A DNA stretch of 64,000 nt, taken from contig OZ245890.1 in assembly GCA_965229615.1 (NCBI GenBank), positions 372,001 through 436,000 of the forward strand, given 5' to 3'. Source of the DNA: G965229615 sp965229615 (GTDB lineage: Bacteria; Pseudomonadota; Alphaproteobacteria; Rickettsiales; Midichloriaceae). The position numbers were made by a program, and so were the translations under genes. Shown one piece after another: positions 56,233 through 64,000 of this stretch (positions are counted from its first letter, which is position 1; every line of letters starts with the position of its first letter). Below the pieces are notes generated by a model that searched no databases, had not been told where the DNA came from, and saw nothing but the letters and a program-made list of their open reading frames with translations.

Positions 56233-57672
56233 ATGACAATAAGTATAAATGCTTCATCAACAACAGGAGTCAGAAATGCACTTGGTAGCAATATCCGCGA
56301 CAACGCAAAGTCAGCAACAAAATTAGGTACAGGAGATGGTATAATAAATGCATATGAAGATCCTGCTGGTCTGGCAATAGGTACAAGTATGAGAGCATCA
56401 TATGATGTGCTTTCGATTGTGAACAGAGGTATTCAACAAAGTCAATCAATGTTATATATAACTGAAGACGGTCTAAAGTCCGCGGTGGATACAGTGACAA
56501 AGATGCAAAAACTCCTAACAAATGCGAAACTAGGGTACGTGGATGATACAATGATTAAAAACACTCTATCCCCAGAATACGTGCAGTTGAAGGCGGAGTT
56601 TGGAAGAATAGCTGATGGTACAAAATTCAACAATCAAAAGTTACTTGATGCAACCAGTGGAACTGTATCACTTGGTACAGCTGCCACACTTGGTGATATG
56701 ACTTATGACTACTCAGATGCAACAGTGTCATCAATGGGAACAATAGCGGGTTTGAGTACTAATACGGCTATCACAGTTGCGACGACAAATGGTGGTACAG
56801 CTGGTACCTCAGTTGGTGTTTCAGGCGGTACTATGACCGTTACAGGTGGCACAATAACTGACGATGATACTGATACAATAGTTACAGGTGCTACAATAAC
56901 AATCACAGGTGCTACGATAACAGATAATCAGAGCTCCTCAGCTGTTGCGACAGTCGTTATACCTGGCGTTACTTTTAAGGTGGGTGGCATGGTAGGTGAT
57001 GATGGTAGTGTAACTGGAGCAGTAACTGGTTTAGCCATTGGTGATGCTACAGCGATCACATTTACACTTACTGACACATCTGGCGGTATCACAGCCATCG
57101 CCTCACCTACTGCTATTACTGTGACTGGAACAGCAGCAGATACAACGGTCTCAGGTGTTACAGCATCAATTTCAACAACAGGTGGGGTTGGAGCTAAGAG
57201 TACATTTTCATTTGTGAGTGGCAATGACATAAGTAATGACAAAATCGAGGTTGATTTCTACAATGTTAGACTTGCTGATGCTAAGGCTGGACAGAAGGGC
57301 TTAATTAGCACAATGAACGTTACTTGGACAGGTTTACCAGGAGATCTACCAACCTCAGCACCAACAAATCTTACAGACCTTACAAATGAAGCTGATGCAA
57401 ACATTGATATTCCATTAGTCAATGCATTGCTAGATCAACTCATAATATATCGTGATAATGTCGGTGCATATCAGTCCAGATTCAATAACGTGGTTAGTCA
57501 AATGGCTGGCGCTCTTGAACAACTTGATAATGCACAGGGTGCGATAATGAATAATGATATGGCAAAGGAAAATGAAAACTTCACCAGATCATCAGTAAAA
57601 ATAAAGGTCGCTATTGCGATACTTAGCCAAATGAATGAACAGCTAAATAACTATGCTAGTATAGTCAGATAG
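56233..57672 (+). CDS. Flagellin (second, variable region unlike the first)
   Basis: The 479-residue protein from ATG 56233 has the D0/D1 helices in ISINASSTTGVRNALGSNI and AYEDPAGLAIGTSMRASY at the N-terminus and ENFTRSSVKIKVAIAILSQ at the C-terminus. The middle (about residues 170-350) is Thr/Gly/Val rich with repeating T-I-T-x-x-GAT motifs, a beta-helix-like surface region that differs entirely from that of the first flagellin. The start is set by similarity to flagellin N-termini; the frame is open to 56164. It converges with recJ. Confidence 0.92.
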   Translation: MTISINASSTTGVRNALGSNIRDNAKSATKLGTGDGIINAYEDPAGLAIGTSMRASYDVLSIVNRGIQQSQSMLYITEDGLKSAVDTVTKMQKLLTNAKLGYVDDTMIKNTLSPEYVQLKAEFGRIADGTKFNNQKLLDATSGTVSLGTAATLGDMTYDYSDATVSSMGTIAGLSTNTAITVATTNGGTAGTSVGVSGGTMTVTGGTITDDDTDTIVTGATITITGATITDNQSSSAVATVVIPGVTFKVGGMVGDDGSVTGAVTGLAIGDATAITFTLTDTSGGITAIASPTAITVTGTAADTTVSGVTASISTTGGVGAKSTFSFVSGNDISNDKIEVDFYNVRLADAKAGQKGLISTMNVTWTGLPGDLPTSAPTNLTDLTNEADANIDIPLVNALLDQLIIYRDNVGAYQSRFNNVVSQMAGALEQLDNAQGAIMNNDMAKENENFTRSSVKIKVAIAILSQMNEQLNNYASIVR

Positions 57673-57819
57673 ACACTCATGAAGAAGTGAGGGAGGGGGG
57701 TAGTTATGCAGCAGCTCATCCAACTAATTTTGAGTAGGCTAAAAAATCAATGAGATAGGTCTAGCAGTGATTTCTATGCTTACATACTGTGATATCACTC
57801 GATTCATATTACTATACAA

Positions 57820-59670
57820 TTATATACAGATATCTTCTATAATAAAATTTATTTGTTTGTTATCCATATTATTAACTTGCAGTGTTCCTAATAGTTTTAC
57901 AATATGATGCTTATAATCATGTAGTAAGAAGATTTCCAGGTTTTTAGATGCACCAATAAAACATAAACATCTAAGTGATTTACCATCATTAAACGCATTG
58001 GTAACAGTAACAAACCACATACCACCTTTGGTCTTTGAAGTACTCTTTATTACAATATCATGTAGAATAAAAAGTGGTTTAGGATTATGCAAACCAAATG
58101 GTTCAATCTGTGATATCTCACTGAATAATTCTGGCGTTATACTATCAATCGATATAACAGCATCAGCTTTTACCTCCTTTGCAGCACTTAAAATGTTAGG
58201 GTTTGATTGCAGCATTATTGATACTCTGCTATTCACATAATCACAAAATGTTTCTATTTTTTTAGACTCCACTGAAAAGCCACCTGCCATAGCATGCCCT
58301 CCACCTTCTATTATCAAACTCATATCTTTAGCCTCCTGTATCAGTACAGCCACATCAACGCCGGGTATTGACCTAACGGATCCCTTACCTATGGATGTAT
58401 TTACATCTATAGCAATTATGAAGGATGTCTTATGGTAATGTTCTTTAAGTCTACTGGCTATAATACCCAATACACCTGTATGCCATCCCTTGCCAATTGC
58501 AATCACTGTTGGTTTTTGACATGAAGTATCAACACTTTGTATTGCTTCATGTAGTACAAGCGCTTCAAGAGATTTTCTTTCATTATTTAATTCATCTAGC
58601 CTAAGCGCAATTCTTCTTGCTTCATCCATGTCTGGAGCAGTTAGCAGTTTAAACCCTAAACTGCTATCGTCAAGCCTACCACCAGCATTTATGCGCGGAC
58701 CAATTGTATATCCCAAGTGATGGCTTTGAATAGGTAGTTTTATTTTTGCTAAATCTATAAGTGCTGAAATGCCATTGTTACTGCCTCGCGATATGTTTTT
58801 CAAACCATTTTTAACAAATGCTCTATTTAAAGGACTTAAAGACATTAAATCACATATAGTACCCAGCGCAACAACATCAAGTGACTGCATTAAATCTGGT
58901 TCTGCTAACTTATGAAACCACTTTTCTTCACGCAATTTTTTTCTCAATGCAACTAGAAACATGAATGTTACACCGACTGCAGCCATTGTTTTATGCGGGA
59001 ATGCTTCATCATAGCGATTTGGGTTTAGCATTGCAACAGCTGGCGGTAGCGTCGTATCAGTGACATGATGATCTATAACTATAACATCTAATCCTATCTT
59101 TTTTGCATGCTCTAGTGGTTCAAATGCAACAGAACCACAATCAACAGTTATCACAAGCGTATTACCATTATATTTAATTTCATCAAATGCTTTGTTATTT
59201 GGCCCATACCCCTCAGAAAACCTATTTGGAATATAAACATCTATGTTTTCTCCTATATCAGCAAAAAACTTGTGCAACAGTGCAGAAGAAGTAGCACCAT
59301 CAACATCGTAGTCTGCGAAGACGGTTATCTTTTCTTCATCATATAATGCTCTGATCACTCTCTGCACAGCCTTGTCCATATCAAGCATTGTATATGGATC
59401 TGGCATTATATCACGCAGTTTGGGGTTGAGAAATATCTTGGTATCATGTGCATTTTTCATACCACGATTTACCATAATACGCGCAGTAATCTCACTAATT
59501 TGCAACTTATTCATTAAGGATAATACAATCTTTTCATTGGCACGGTGTAATGACCAATATAATCCCTTGAGTGATTGTACATTTCCTTTATAAGATGGAA
59601 ATGATTCCAATCTATCTACACTATTAATTTCAAGCATTACTATTCTATAACAAAAAATCTTTTCAAACAT
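57820..59670 (-). CDS. recJ: Single-stranded-DNA-specific exonuclease RecJ
   Basis: RecJ digests single-stranded DNA 5' to 3' in recombination and mismatch repair. The 616-residue protein has the DHH phosphoesterase motifs: VFADYDVDGATSSALLH, VITVDCGSVAF, VIVIDHHVTD and the DHHA1 signature GGGHAMAGGFSV, followed by an OB fold. Length is slightly longer than E. coli RecJ. ATG 59637 (MLEINSVDRL) is an alternative start that removes 11 residues. It works with mutL, recO and addA functions also in the window. Confidence 0.95.
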   Translation of the reverse strand: MFEKIFCYRIVMLEINSVDRLESFPSYKGNVQSLKGLYWSLHRANEKIVLSLMNKLQISEITARIMVNRGMKNAHDTKIFLNPKLRDIMPDPYTMLDMDKAVQRVIRALYDEEKITVFADYDVDGATSSALLHKFFADIGENIDVYIPNRFSEGYGPNNKAFDEIKYNGNTLVITVDCGSVAFEPLEHAKKIGLDVIVIDHHVTDTTLPPAVAMLNPNRYDEAFPHKTMAAVGVTFMFLVALRKKLREEKWFHKLAEPDLMQSLDVVALGTICDLMSLSPLNRAFVKNGLKNISRGSNNGISALIDLAKIKLPIQSHHLGYTIGPRINAGGRLDDSSLGFKLLTAPDMDEARRIALRLDELNNERKSLEALVLHEAIQSVDTSCQKPTVIAIGKGWHTGVLGIIASRLKEHYHKTSFIIAIDVNTSIGKGSVRSIPGVDVAVLIQEAKDMSLIIEGGGHAMAGGFSVESKKIETFCDYVNSRVSIMLQSNPNILSAAKEVKADAVISIDSITPELFSEISQIEPFGLHNPKPLFILHDIVIKSTSKTKGGMWFVTVTNAFNDGKSLRCLCFIGASKNLEIFLLHDYKHHIVKLLGTLQVNNMDNKQINFIIEDICI

Positions 59671-59859
59671 ATAATTGTAATGATTTTAGACAATAAAAGA
59701 ATTTTAGGCAAGATGTTTTCTTTGTATAACTCGTAATTACGATTGCGAGTCAATTAAATACTTTATCACTAACAACTGTTTTGATGTTAAAATATATCAC
59801 ATACAAGTCTGTGTGCTCCTGTGCTACTATAAATGAAATTAATCCATATATATTGATAG

Positions 59860-61254
59860 ATGATGTTTGTTTTGCTTAATTTTATATACATTTTATGGTT
59901 ACTACTAAGACATATGGTAGTTTTTTTATCTATTAAGGCATTCTATATTGGTAAGAAAAGTGATAGCTATAACATAACACTGCAGAAGCTAGGACAAAAA
60001 CTATGTATAGTGTTACCAATTGCTGGTCCGGCATTTATAAAATTGGGACAATTTTTATCAGCAAGAGCAGATCTTGTTGATCACATCATATGCAATGAGC
60101 TTAAATCATTACATGATCAAGCCCCAAAGATAGCATTTAATAAAATAAAGAGTATTTTGATAAGTGAGTTGGGAGAAAAATTCACAAGTGGTATTATTAC
60201 AGTAGATACACAACCAATCGCAGCAGCATCAATAGCACAGGTACATAAAGGAAAAATACTAGATGGTAATGGCGAAACAAGTGTGGCTGTCAAGATACTA
60301 CGTCCTAATATAAAGAAGGATTTCAAATGTAACATTAATTTGATCAAAAGTGTTGCTAAGATCATTGATAAACTTATAACCCCTGCCAAGAGATTAAGGC
60401 TTCTAGAGGTTGTTGATGTCATAATAAATACAGTCAAAATCGAACTAGACATGAAACTAGAGGCAGCTGTAGCAGATAAGATGCGATATAATACTGCTAA
60501 ACATCAATATGCATATATACCAAAGATTTTTTGGGAATATACTACGACACAAGTATTAGTAATGGAATGGATTGATGGCGTAAAAATAGATGCAAGTGAA
60601 ATGTTAGAATGTTTTGATACAAAACGAATAGCAAAAGATTTAGCTTTTACAGTTTTTCAACAAACATACACGGATGGATTTTTTCATGCAGATATCCATC
60701 CAGGCAACATATTGATAACACCAGAAGGTAAAGTTGCATTAATAGATTTCGGTCTCGTAAGTTATTTACCTGAAAAGGACAGATTATTTATAGCAAAAAT
60801 AATTTTTGCTCTGATAAAAAGAGATTATGAAAAGGTTGCAGAACTTCATTTCAAAGCAGGATATGTACCTACAAATAATAAACATCAAAATCCAATTGAA
60901 ATGTTTGCTCTTGCTTGTAGAAGTCTCATTGAACCAATAATAAATAAACCACTGGCAGAAATATCAATTGGTAAGCTTTTACGGAGATTATTTGAGATCA
61001 CATCAGAATTTAATATGCATACTCAACCACAATTGCTTCTTCTACAAAAAAATATGGTAACACTTGAAGGTACGCTTTTCACAATCGATCAAACAGTGAA
61101 TATGTGGGAATTAACAGAACCATGGTTCACAGAATGGGCAAACGAACACCTTGGTACCATGGCAACCATAAAAAGACAATCTCATACTGCAATTAAAATC
61201 ATAGAAAGACTCATTATATCTACCATTGATAAAAAGAATATTGATTGCAATTAA
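59860..61254 (+). CDS. ubiB: Ubiquinone biosynthesis kinase-like protein UbiB
   Basis: UbiB is an atypical kinase-like ATPase needed for coenzyme Q synthesis. The 464-residue protein has the family motifs: GPAFIKLGQFLSARADLV (KxGQ), the A-rich loop IAAASIAQVHKG, VAVKILRPN, FHADIHPGNILI and ALIDFGLVSYL. Most UbiB proteins end with two membrane helices; the C-terminus here instead ends in a charged helix, so the tail is shorter or different. It stands alone downstream of a divergent recJ. Confidence 0.92.
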   Translation: MMFVLLNFIYILWLLLRHMVVFLSIKAFYIGKKSDSYNITLQKLGQKLCIVLPIAGPAFIKLGQFLSARADLVDHIICNELKSLHDQAPKIAFNKIKSILISELGEKFTSGIITVDTQPIAAASIAQVHKGKILDGNGETSVAVKILRPNIKKDFKCNINLIKSVAKIIDKLITPAKRLRLLEVVDVIINTVKIELDMKLEAAVADKMRYNTAKHQYAYIPKIFWEYTTTQVLVMEWIDGVKIDASEMLECFDTKRIAKDLAFTVFQQTYTDGFFHADIHPGNILITPEGKVALIDFGLVSYLPEKDRLFIAKIIFALIKRDYEKVAELHFKAGYVPTNNKHQNPIEMFALACRSLIEPIINKPLAEISIGKLLRRLFEITSEFNMHTQPQLLLLQKNMVTLEGTLFTIDQTVNMWELTEPWFTEWANEHLGTMATIKRQSHTAIKIIERLIISTIDKKNIDCN

Positions 61255-61943
61255 ATTATATGATTTACCCTATTTGGTAGGCTCTTGGATCTTATCCTAT
61301 TCCGTTTCCATCTCCCTGCAAATGGTATTCTTAGATTTATTACGTTCGTCTGTAACAAGAGCTTGCACCCCATCAGCAAGTTTCAGTGCATCTTATTCTT
61401 GTTTAAAGCGATCATCCAATTTTTTTGTTCATGGCATTTGTTTCTTGAGCAACAACATTGCTTGTATCTTTACTAATTTGCTCTGTTGCTGCGTTATTGG
61501 TTAGCTGTTCTACAGGCAGTGGTTTTTAAAGATGCGAACAGTATTGCGTCATCGATATTTGATTGCTCATTTTGTGTTTTTTTTGATGTTATGAGTGTGT
61601 TGTGTTTAGGATGAAATTGATTTTTCAATGCCCAACTTCTCCTACTTTGCTGCTGCCTACCAATGTCTATCGTGTTTGTTTGCTTTTCACTAGTATCTTG
61701 CTCTAATTGGTCTGGCACCTGCTTCTGTTGGTTTAGTATCCTATAAAGTTCCTGCCCATACGAATTATAAAAATTATATATGCCATACAATTTGAGAGCA
61801 GAATGTATTGGATACTTAATTAGTTCGTCTATCTTTATGTTTAAGTGCAAATGCTCTTTCAAAGCCATTTGCGCATCCTCACGTATGCTATACTGTTTCA
61901 ATATTCGTGTGAATTGTTTTGCAAACTTTGGTATGTCCCCCAC
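61255..61943 (-). pseudogene. Decayed coiled-coil protein gene
   Basis: A 149-codon frame (ATG 61943 to stop 61494) starts GDIPKFAKQFTRILKQYS and contains the YGIYNFYNSYGQ motif. Its end shifts frame into coherent coiled-coil-like sequence PLPVEQLTNNAATEQISKD and, after another shift and two stops, DALKLADGVQALVTDERN. This suggests a longer ancestral protein that has lost its C-terminal half. It follows the 230-residue coiled-coil gene after 15 bases. Confidence 0.5.
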
Positions 61944-61958
61944 AAATTTAGTTGATTG

Positions 61959-62651
61959 TTATAATTTCATATTTTCAGACTTATTACTATGTTTCTCGTT
62001 ATTCAGTCTCGCAGTCATCTCACCAACGCTTTGCTGTTCTTCTACAGTAGTCCTCTCAATTACAGCGTCAACCATCCTCAACACTTTTTCCTTATCATCT
62101 TGTGACATGTTGAGACATTCGATCTTCGTCTTCAAATCAATTAATTTAGATCTATCCTCCAACGTGTGAATCTGCATTTGCAGCTTCTCATCCGTCTCAT
62201 TCTTCCCATTGCCATTTTCTTTCTCCATTGATGTTGCAATTTGTGTCAGCAATACTTGCATCTTTTCAATATCATCATGCATATGATCGTCTTTTTTCTC
62301 AACACTTTGCACATCATTGTGTATGCTATCTTCAAGCCTTTTCACATCATCAGACGTTGCATCATCAAGTGTTAACTTGAGTCCGTATCCTGTTAAGGAA
62401 AAACCAGGTAGTCCTAGAATGCGCTTCCCTTTATTTGCAATGAAAAATAATGCTAAAAATGATAGTAAACCAACAAGTCGTTTCTTATGTTGCTGCGTAT
62501 TATTTGTTTTTTCTTCCTCATCATTGCGTGTGGTGAAGTTAGCATGGTTATACAGTGCACTTCTAACATAAGGATTACTAAGAAAAGAACGCACTTTCAC
62601 TGTATCTTTTTTTGTTGAACAAAGTTTCTTCAAAAATGATCGATTTATCAT
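61959..62651 (-). CDS. Membrane-anchored coiled-coil protein, unknown
   Basis: The 230-residue protein is basic at its start, has one hydrophobic segment (RLVGLLSFLALFFIANKG, about residues 58-75), then a long Lys/Glu/Asp-rich helix through to the end (DDHMHDDIEKMQVLLTQ, EDRSKLIDLKTKIECL), typical of coiled coils. No family is recognised. It precedes the decayed coiled-coil gene in the same direction. It could be a lineage-specific structural or effector protein. Confidence 0.6.
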   Translation of the reverse strand: MINRSFLKKLCSTKKDTVKVRSFLSNPYVRSALYNHANFTTRNDEEEKTNNTQQHKKRLVGLLSFLALFFIANKGKRILGLPGFSLTGYGLKLTLDDATSDDVKRLEDSIHNDVQSVEKKDDHMHDDIEKMQVLLTQIATSMEKENGNGKNETDEKLQMQIHTLEDRSKLIDLKTKIECLNMSQDDKEKVLRMVDAVIERTTVEEQQSVGEMTARLNNEKHSNKSENMKL

Positions 62652-62733
62652 ATTTCCCCCTATTGGTTTTTAATTGACAGGAAACATGGTATCAGCAATA
62701 TATTGTTGTTGTCAATAACACAACTTCGTATTG

Positions 62734-64000
62734 TTACATATTGTATCCACTTCTACCATATATATGTTTCTCCAACGATATAATCATTTTGCTCGCGATA
62801 TCTTTACCAGTTGCACATTCTATACCTTCCAATCCTGGTGATGAATTTATTTCTAGTATCATTGGTCCTTTTTTTGACCTGATTATATCTACACCTGCAA
62901 CTTTTAAACCAATCATTTTTGCTGCAATGACAGCTATATGTCGTTCTTCTGGTGTTATTTTTACCAACTTAACACTTGCCCCCAAATGAACATTGGCCCT
63001 AAACTCACCATTGGTTGACTTTCTCATCATACTTGCAACGACCTTGCCATCAATAACAAAACATCTAATATCTTCACCTTTTGATTCAGCTATAAACTCC
63101 TGTACAAGAATGTTTGCATTAGCACTATTGAATGCGCCTATGACATTTGTAGCAGCTGCAGCTGTATCAACCAATACAACACCTTTTCCTTGAGTGCCCT
63201 CCAGTAGTTTTATCACCAATGGAGCTCCACCAACTAGCTCTATCAATTTTTTACTTTCCCTTGGAGAATTTGCGAAACTTGTTGCCGGCATCGGAATGCC
63301 TTTACTTGCTAGTATCTGTAAACATTTTAATTTATCTCTTGAATTTGCTATTGCATTTGCATCATTGAGACAGAATTTACCCATTGTGTGAAATTGTCTT
63401 ACAAGCGCACAACCATAGAAGGTTACAGATGGCTTAATTCTTGGTATAACAGCATCAATCTCATTTATATTATTATGTTTTATTCCTCTTGCGTGGATCG
63501 AAGCTATACCAGTTTGAATATCAATATAACAATGCGAAATGTTTATGAAAAACATGTTATGTCCACGTTTCCCACCAGCTTCTAATATTCTCATATTGGA
63601 ATAGAGTTTATGATTAGACGCTAGCACAGCAATATTGAGTGGTTTATGCTGTGTTCCACTACAAATTTTTCTATAGTCTTCATCCTTCGTTATAACAAAC
63701 TGTCTGTTTGGGTCAACTAACATGCCATCTGGTATGCCATCTCTTCCCAACAACATCCTATGATCCATATAATCTCTATTTGTCAATGTTACCTCTATAT
63801 TATATAGAATGTCTCCCAAAAGAGCTTGTGTGACTATATAAGGGCGTTGTTCAAGTAACCCATTTGAACTTTTAATGCTTTTCCATCCAGCAAGTACAGC
63901 ATGACATATCTTTATTGTGGTACGATCACCATGAACTGGATTCACACTGAACCTAACAACTTCCTTATCATTTTGGACCATGATCTTAATGTCAAACGCA
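62734..64000 (-). CDS. RimK-family ATP-grasp ligase fused to an N-terminal RLAP (retropepsin-like) domain, partial
   Basis: The C-terminal 290 residues match RimK alpha-L-glutamate ligases: ANSRDKLKCLQILASKGIP, PLVIKLLEGTQGKGVVLV, ILVQEFIAESKGEDIR and the metal-binding ILEINSSPGLEGIE. The preceding segment, VVRFSVNP and LTNRDYMDHRMLLGRDG, is the end of the RLAP/COG4067 domain (putative zinc or aspartic protease), and the frame stays open to the window edge with AFDIKIM, the usual RLAP position, so the start is outside. RimK enzymes add glutamate to ribosomal protein S6 or similar targets. Confidence 0.85.
   Translation of the reverse strand, partial: AFDIKIMVQNDKEVVRFSVNPVHGDRTTIKICHAVLAGWKSIKSSNGLLEQRPYIVTQALLGDILYNIEVTLTNRDYMDHRMLLGRDGIPDGMLVDPNRQFVITKDEDYRKICSGTQHKPLNIAVLASNHKLYSNMRILEAGGKRGHNMFFINISHCYIDIQTGIASIHARGIKHNNINEIDAVIPRIKPSVTFYGCALVRQFHTMGKFCLNDANAIANSRDKLKCLQILASKGIPMPATSFANSPRESKKLIELVGGAPLVIKLLEGTQGKGVVLVDTAAAATNVIGAFNSANANILVQEFIAESKGEDIRCFVIDGKVVASMMRKSTNGEFRANVHLGASVKLVKITPEERHIAVIAAKMIGLKVAGVDIIRSKKGPMILEINSSPGLEGIECATGKDIASKMIISLEKHIYGRSGYNM

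Noticed and set aside
61226..61504. 92-codon plus-strand frame after ubiB
   Set aside because: Antisense to the decayed coiled-coil sequence, which is the more coherent reading.

Overview
The window is AT-rich (by eye about two thirds A+T) chromosomal DNA of a Gram-negative alphaproteobacterium, most likely a host-associated member of the Rickettsiales, possibly Midichloriaceae. Supports for this are the Rickettsia-like protein variants (RecO, MutL with the DQHA motif, GapR/DUF2312), propionyl-CoA carboxylase, EamA transporters, scattered rather than operonic housekeeping genes, many small lineage-specific secreted or membrane proteins, several decaying genes, and toxin-like proteins of the kind endosymbionts use on hosts. 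The taxonomic placement is inference; no 16S rRNA lies in the window. It uses the standard bacterial code.

Layout. 1-6.7 kb: a partial EamA transporter, ruvA, dnaN, rnhA, a large repeat-bearing membrane protein and ispG. 6.7-10.5 kb: a frameshifted pseudogene, hisS, gapR and an MNT/HEPN toxin-antitoxin pair. 10.5-23.7 kb: mutL, terC, tpiA, truA, trmD, lpxC, an MscS channel, a HAD phosphatase, a nuclease-less addA, rsmA, nrdR and tRNA-Asn. 24-27.2 kb: two tandem TcdA/B-like glycosyltransferases, one carrying a 117-residue insert with an EF-hand-like loop. 27.2-36.3 kb: EamA transporter, amino-acid binding lipoprotein, tRNA-Leu, a first flagellin, a thiolase, two decayed genes (one is manC), tRNA-Pro and a RecO-like gene. 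36.4-50 kb: RDD protein, pccA, ruvB, pal, yraN, flgH, lysC, CDF exporter, fumC, ABC transporter parts and fliR. 49.8-50.8 kb: a secreted RNase A-like toxin directly behind a stand-alone DUF2793 (phage/GTA-associated) protein. 50.9-64 kb: clpP, clpX, a DsbA-like oxidoreductase, rplS, a second flagellin, recJ, ubiB, decaying coiled-coil genes and a partial RLAP-RimK fusion.

How it works together. The core is ordinary: recombination and repair (ruvA, ruvB, recJ, recO, mutL, addA), translation (hisS, trmD, truA, rsmA, rplS, three tRNAs), an envelope with lipid A and Pal (lpxC, pal), the aspartate branch (lysC), isoprenoid and quinone synthesis (ispG, ubiB), and central carbon (fumC, pccA, thiolase, tpiA). 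Flagellar parts (two flagellins, flgH, fliR) are spread over 27 kb as single genes. The accessory layer is the interesting part: a likely exported RNase linked to a phage-tail-type domain, two host-directed-looking glycosyltransferases that share an almost identical DNA block, and a set of unrecognised secreted, membrane and coiled-coil proteins.
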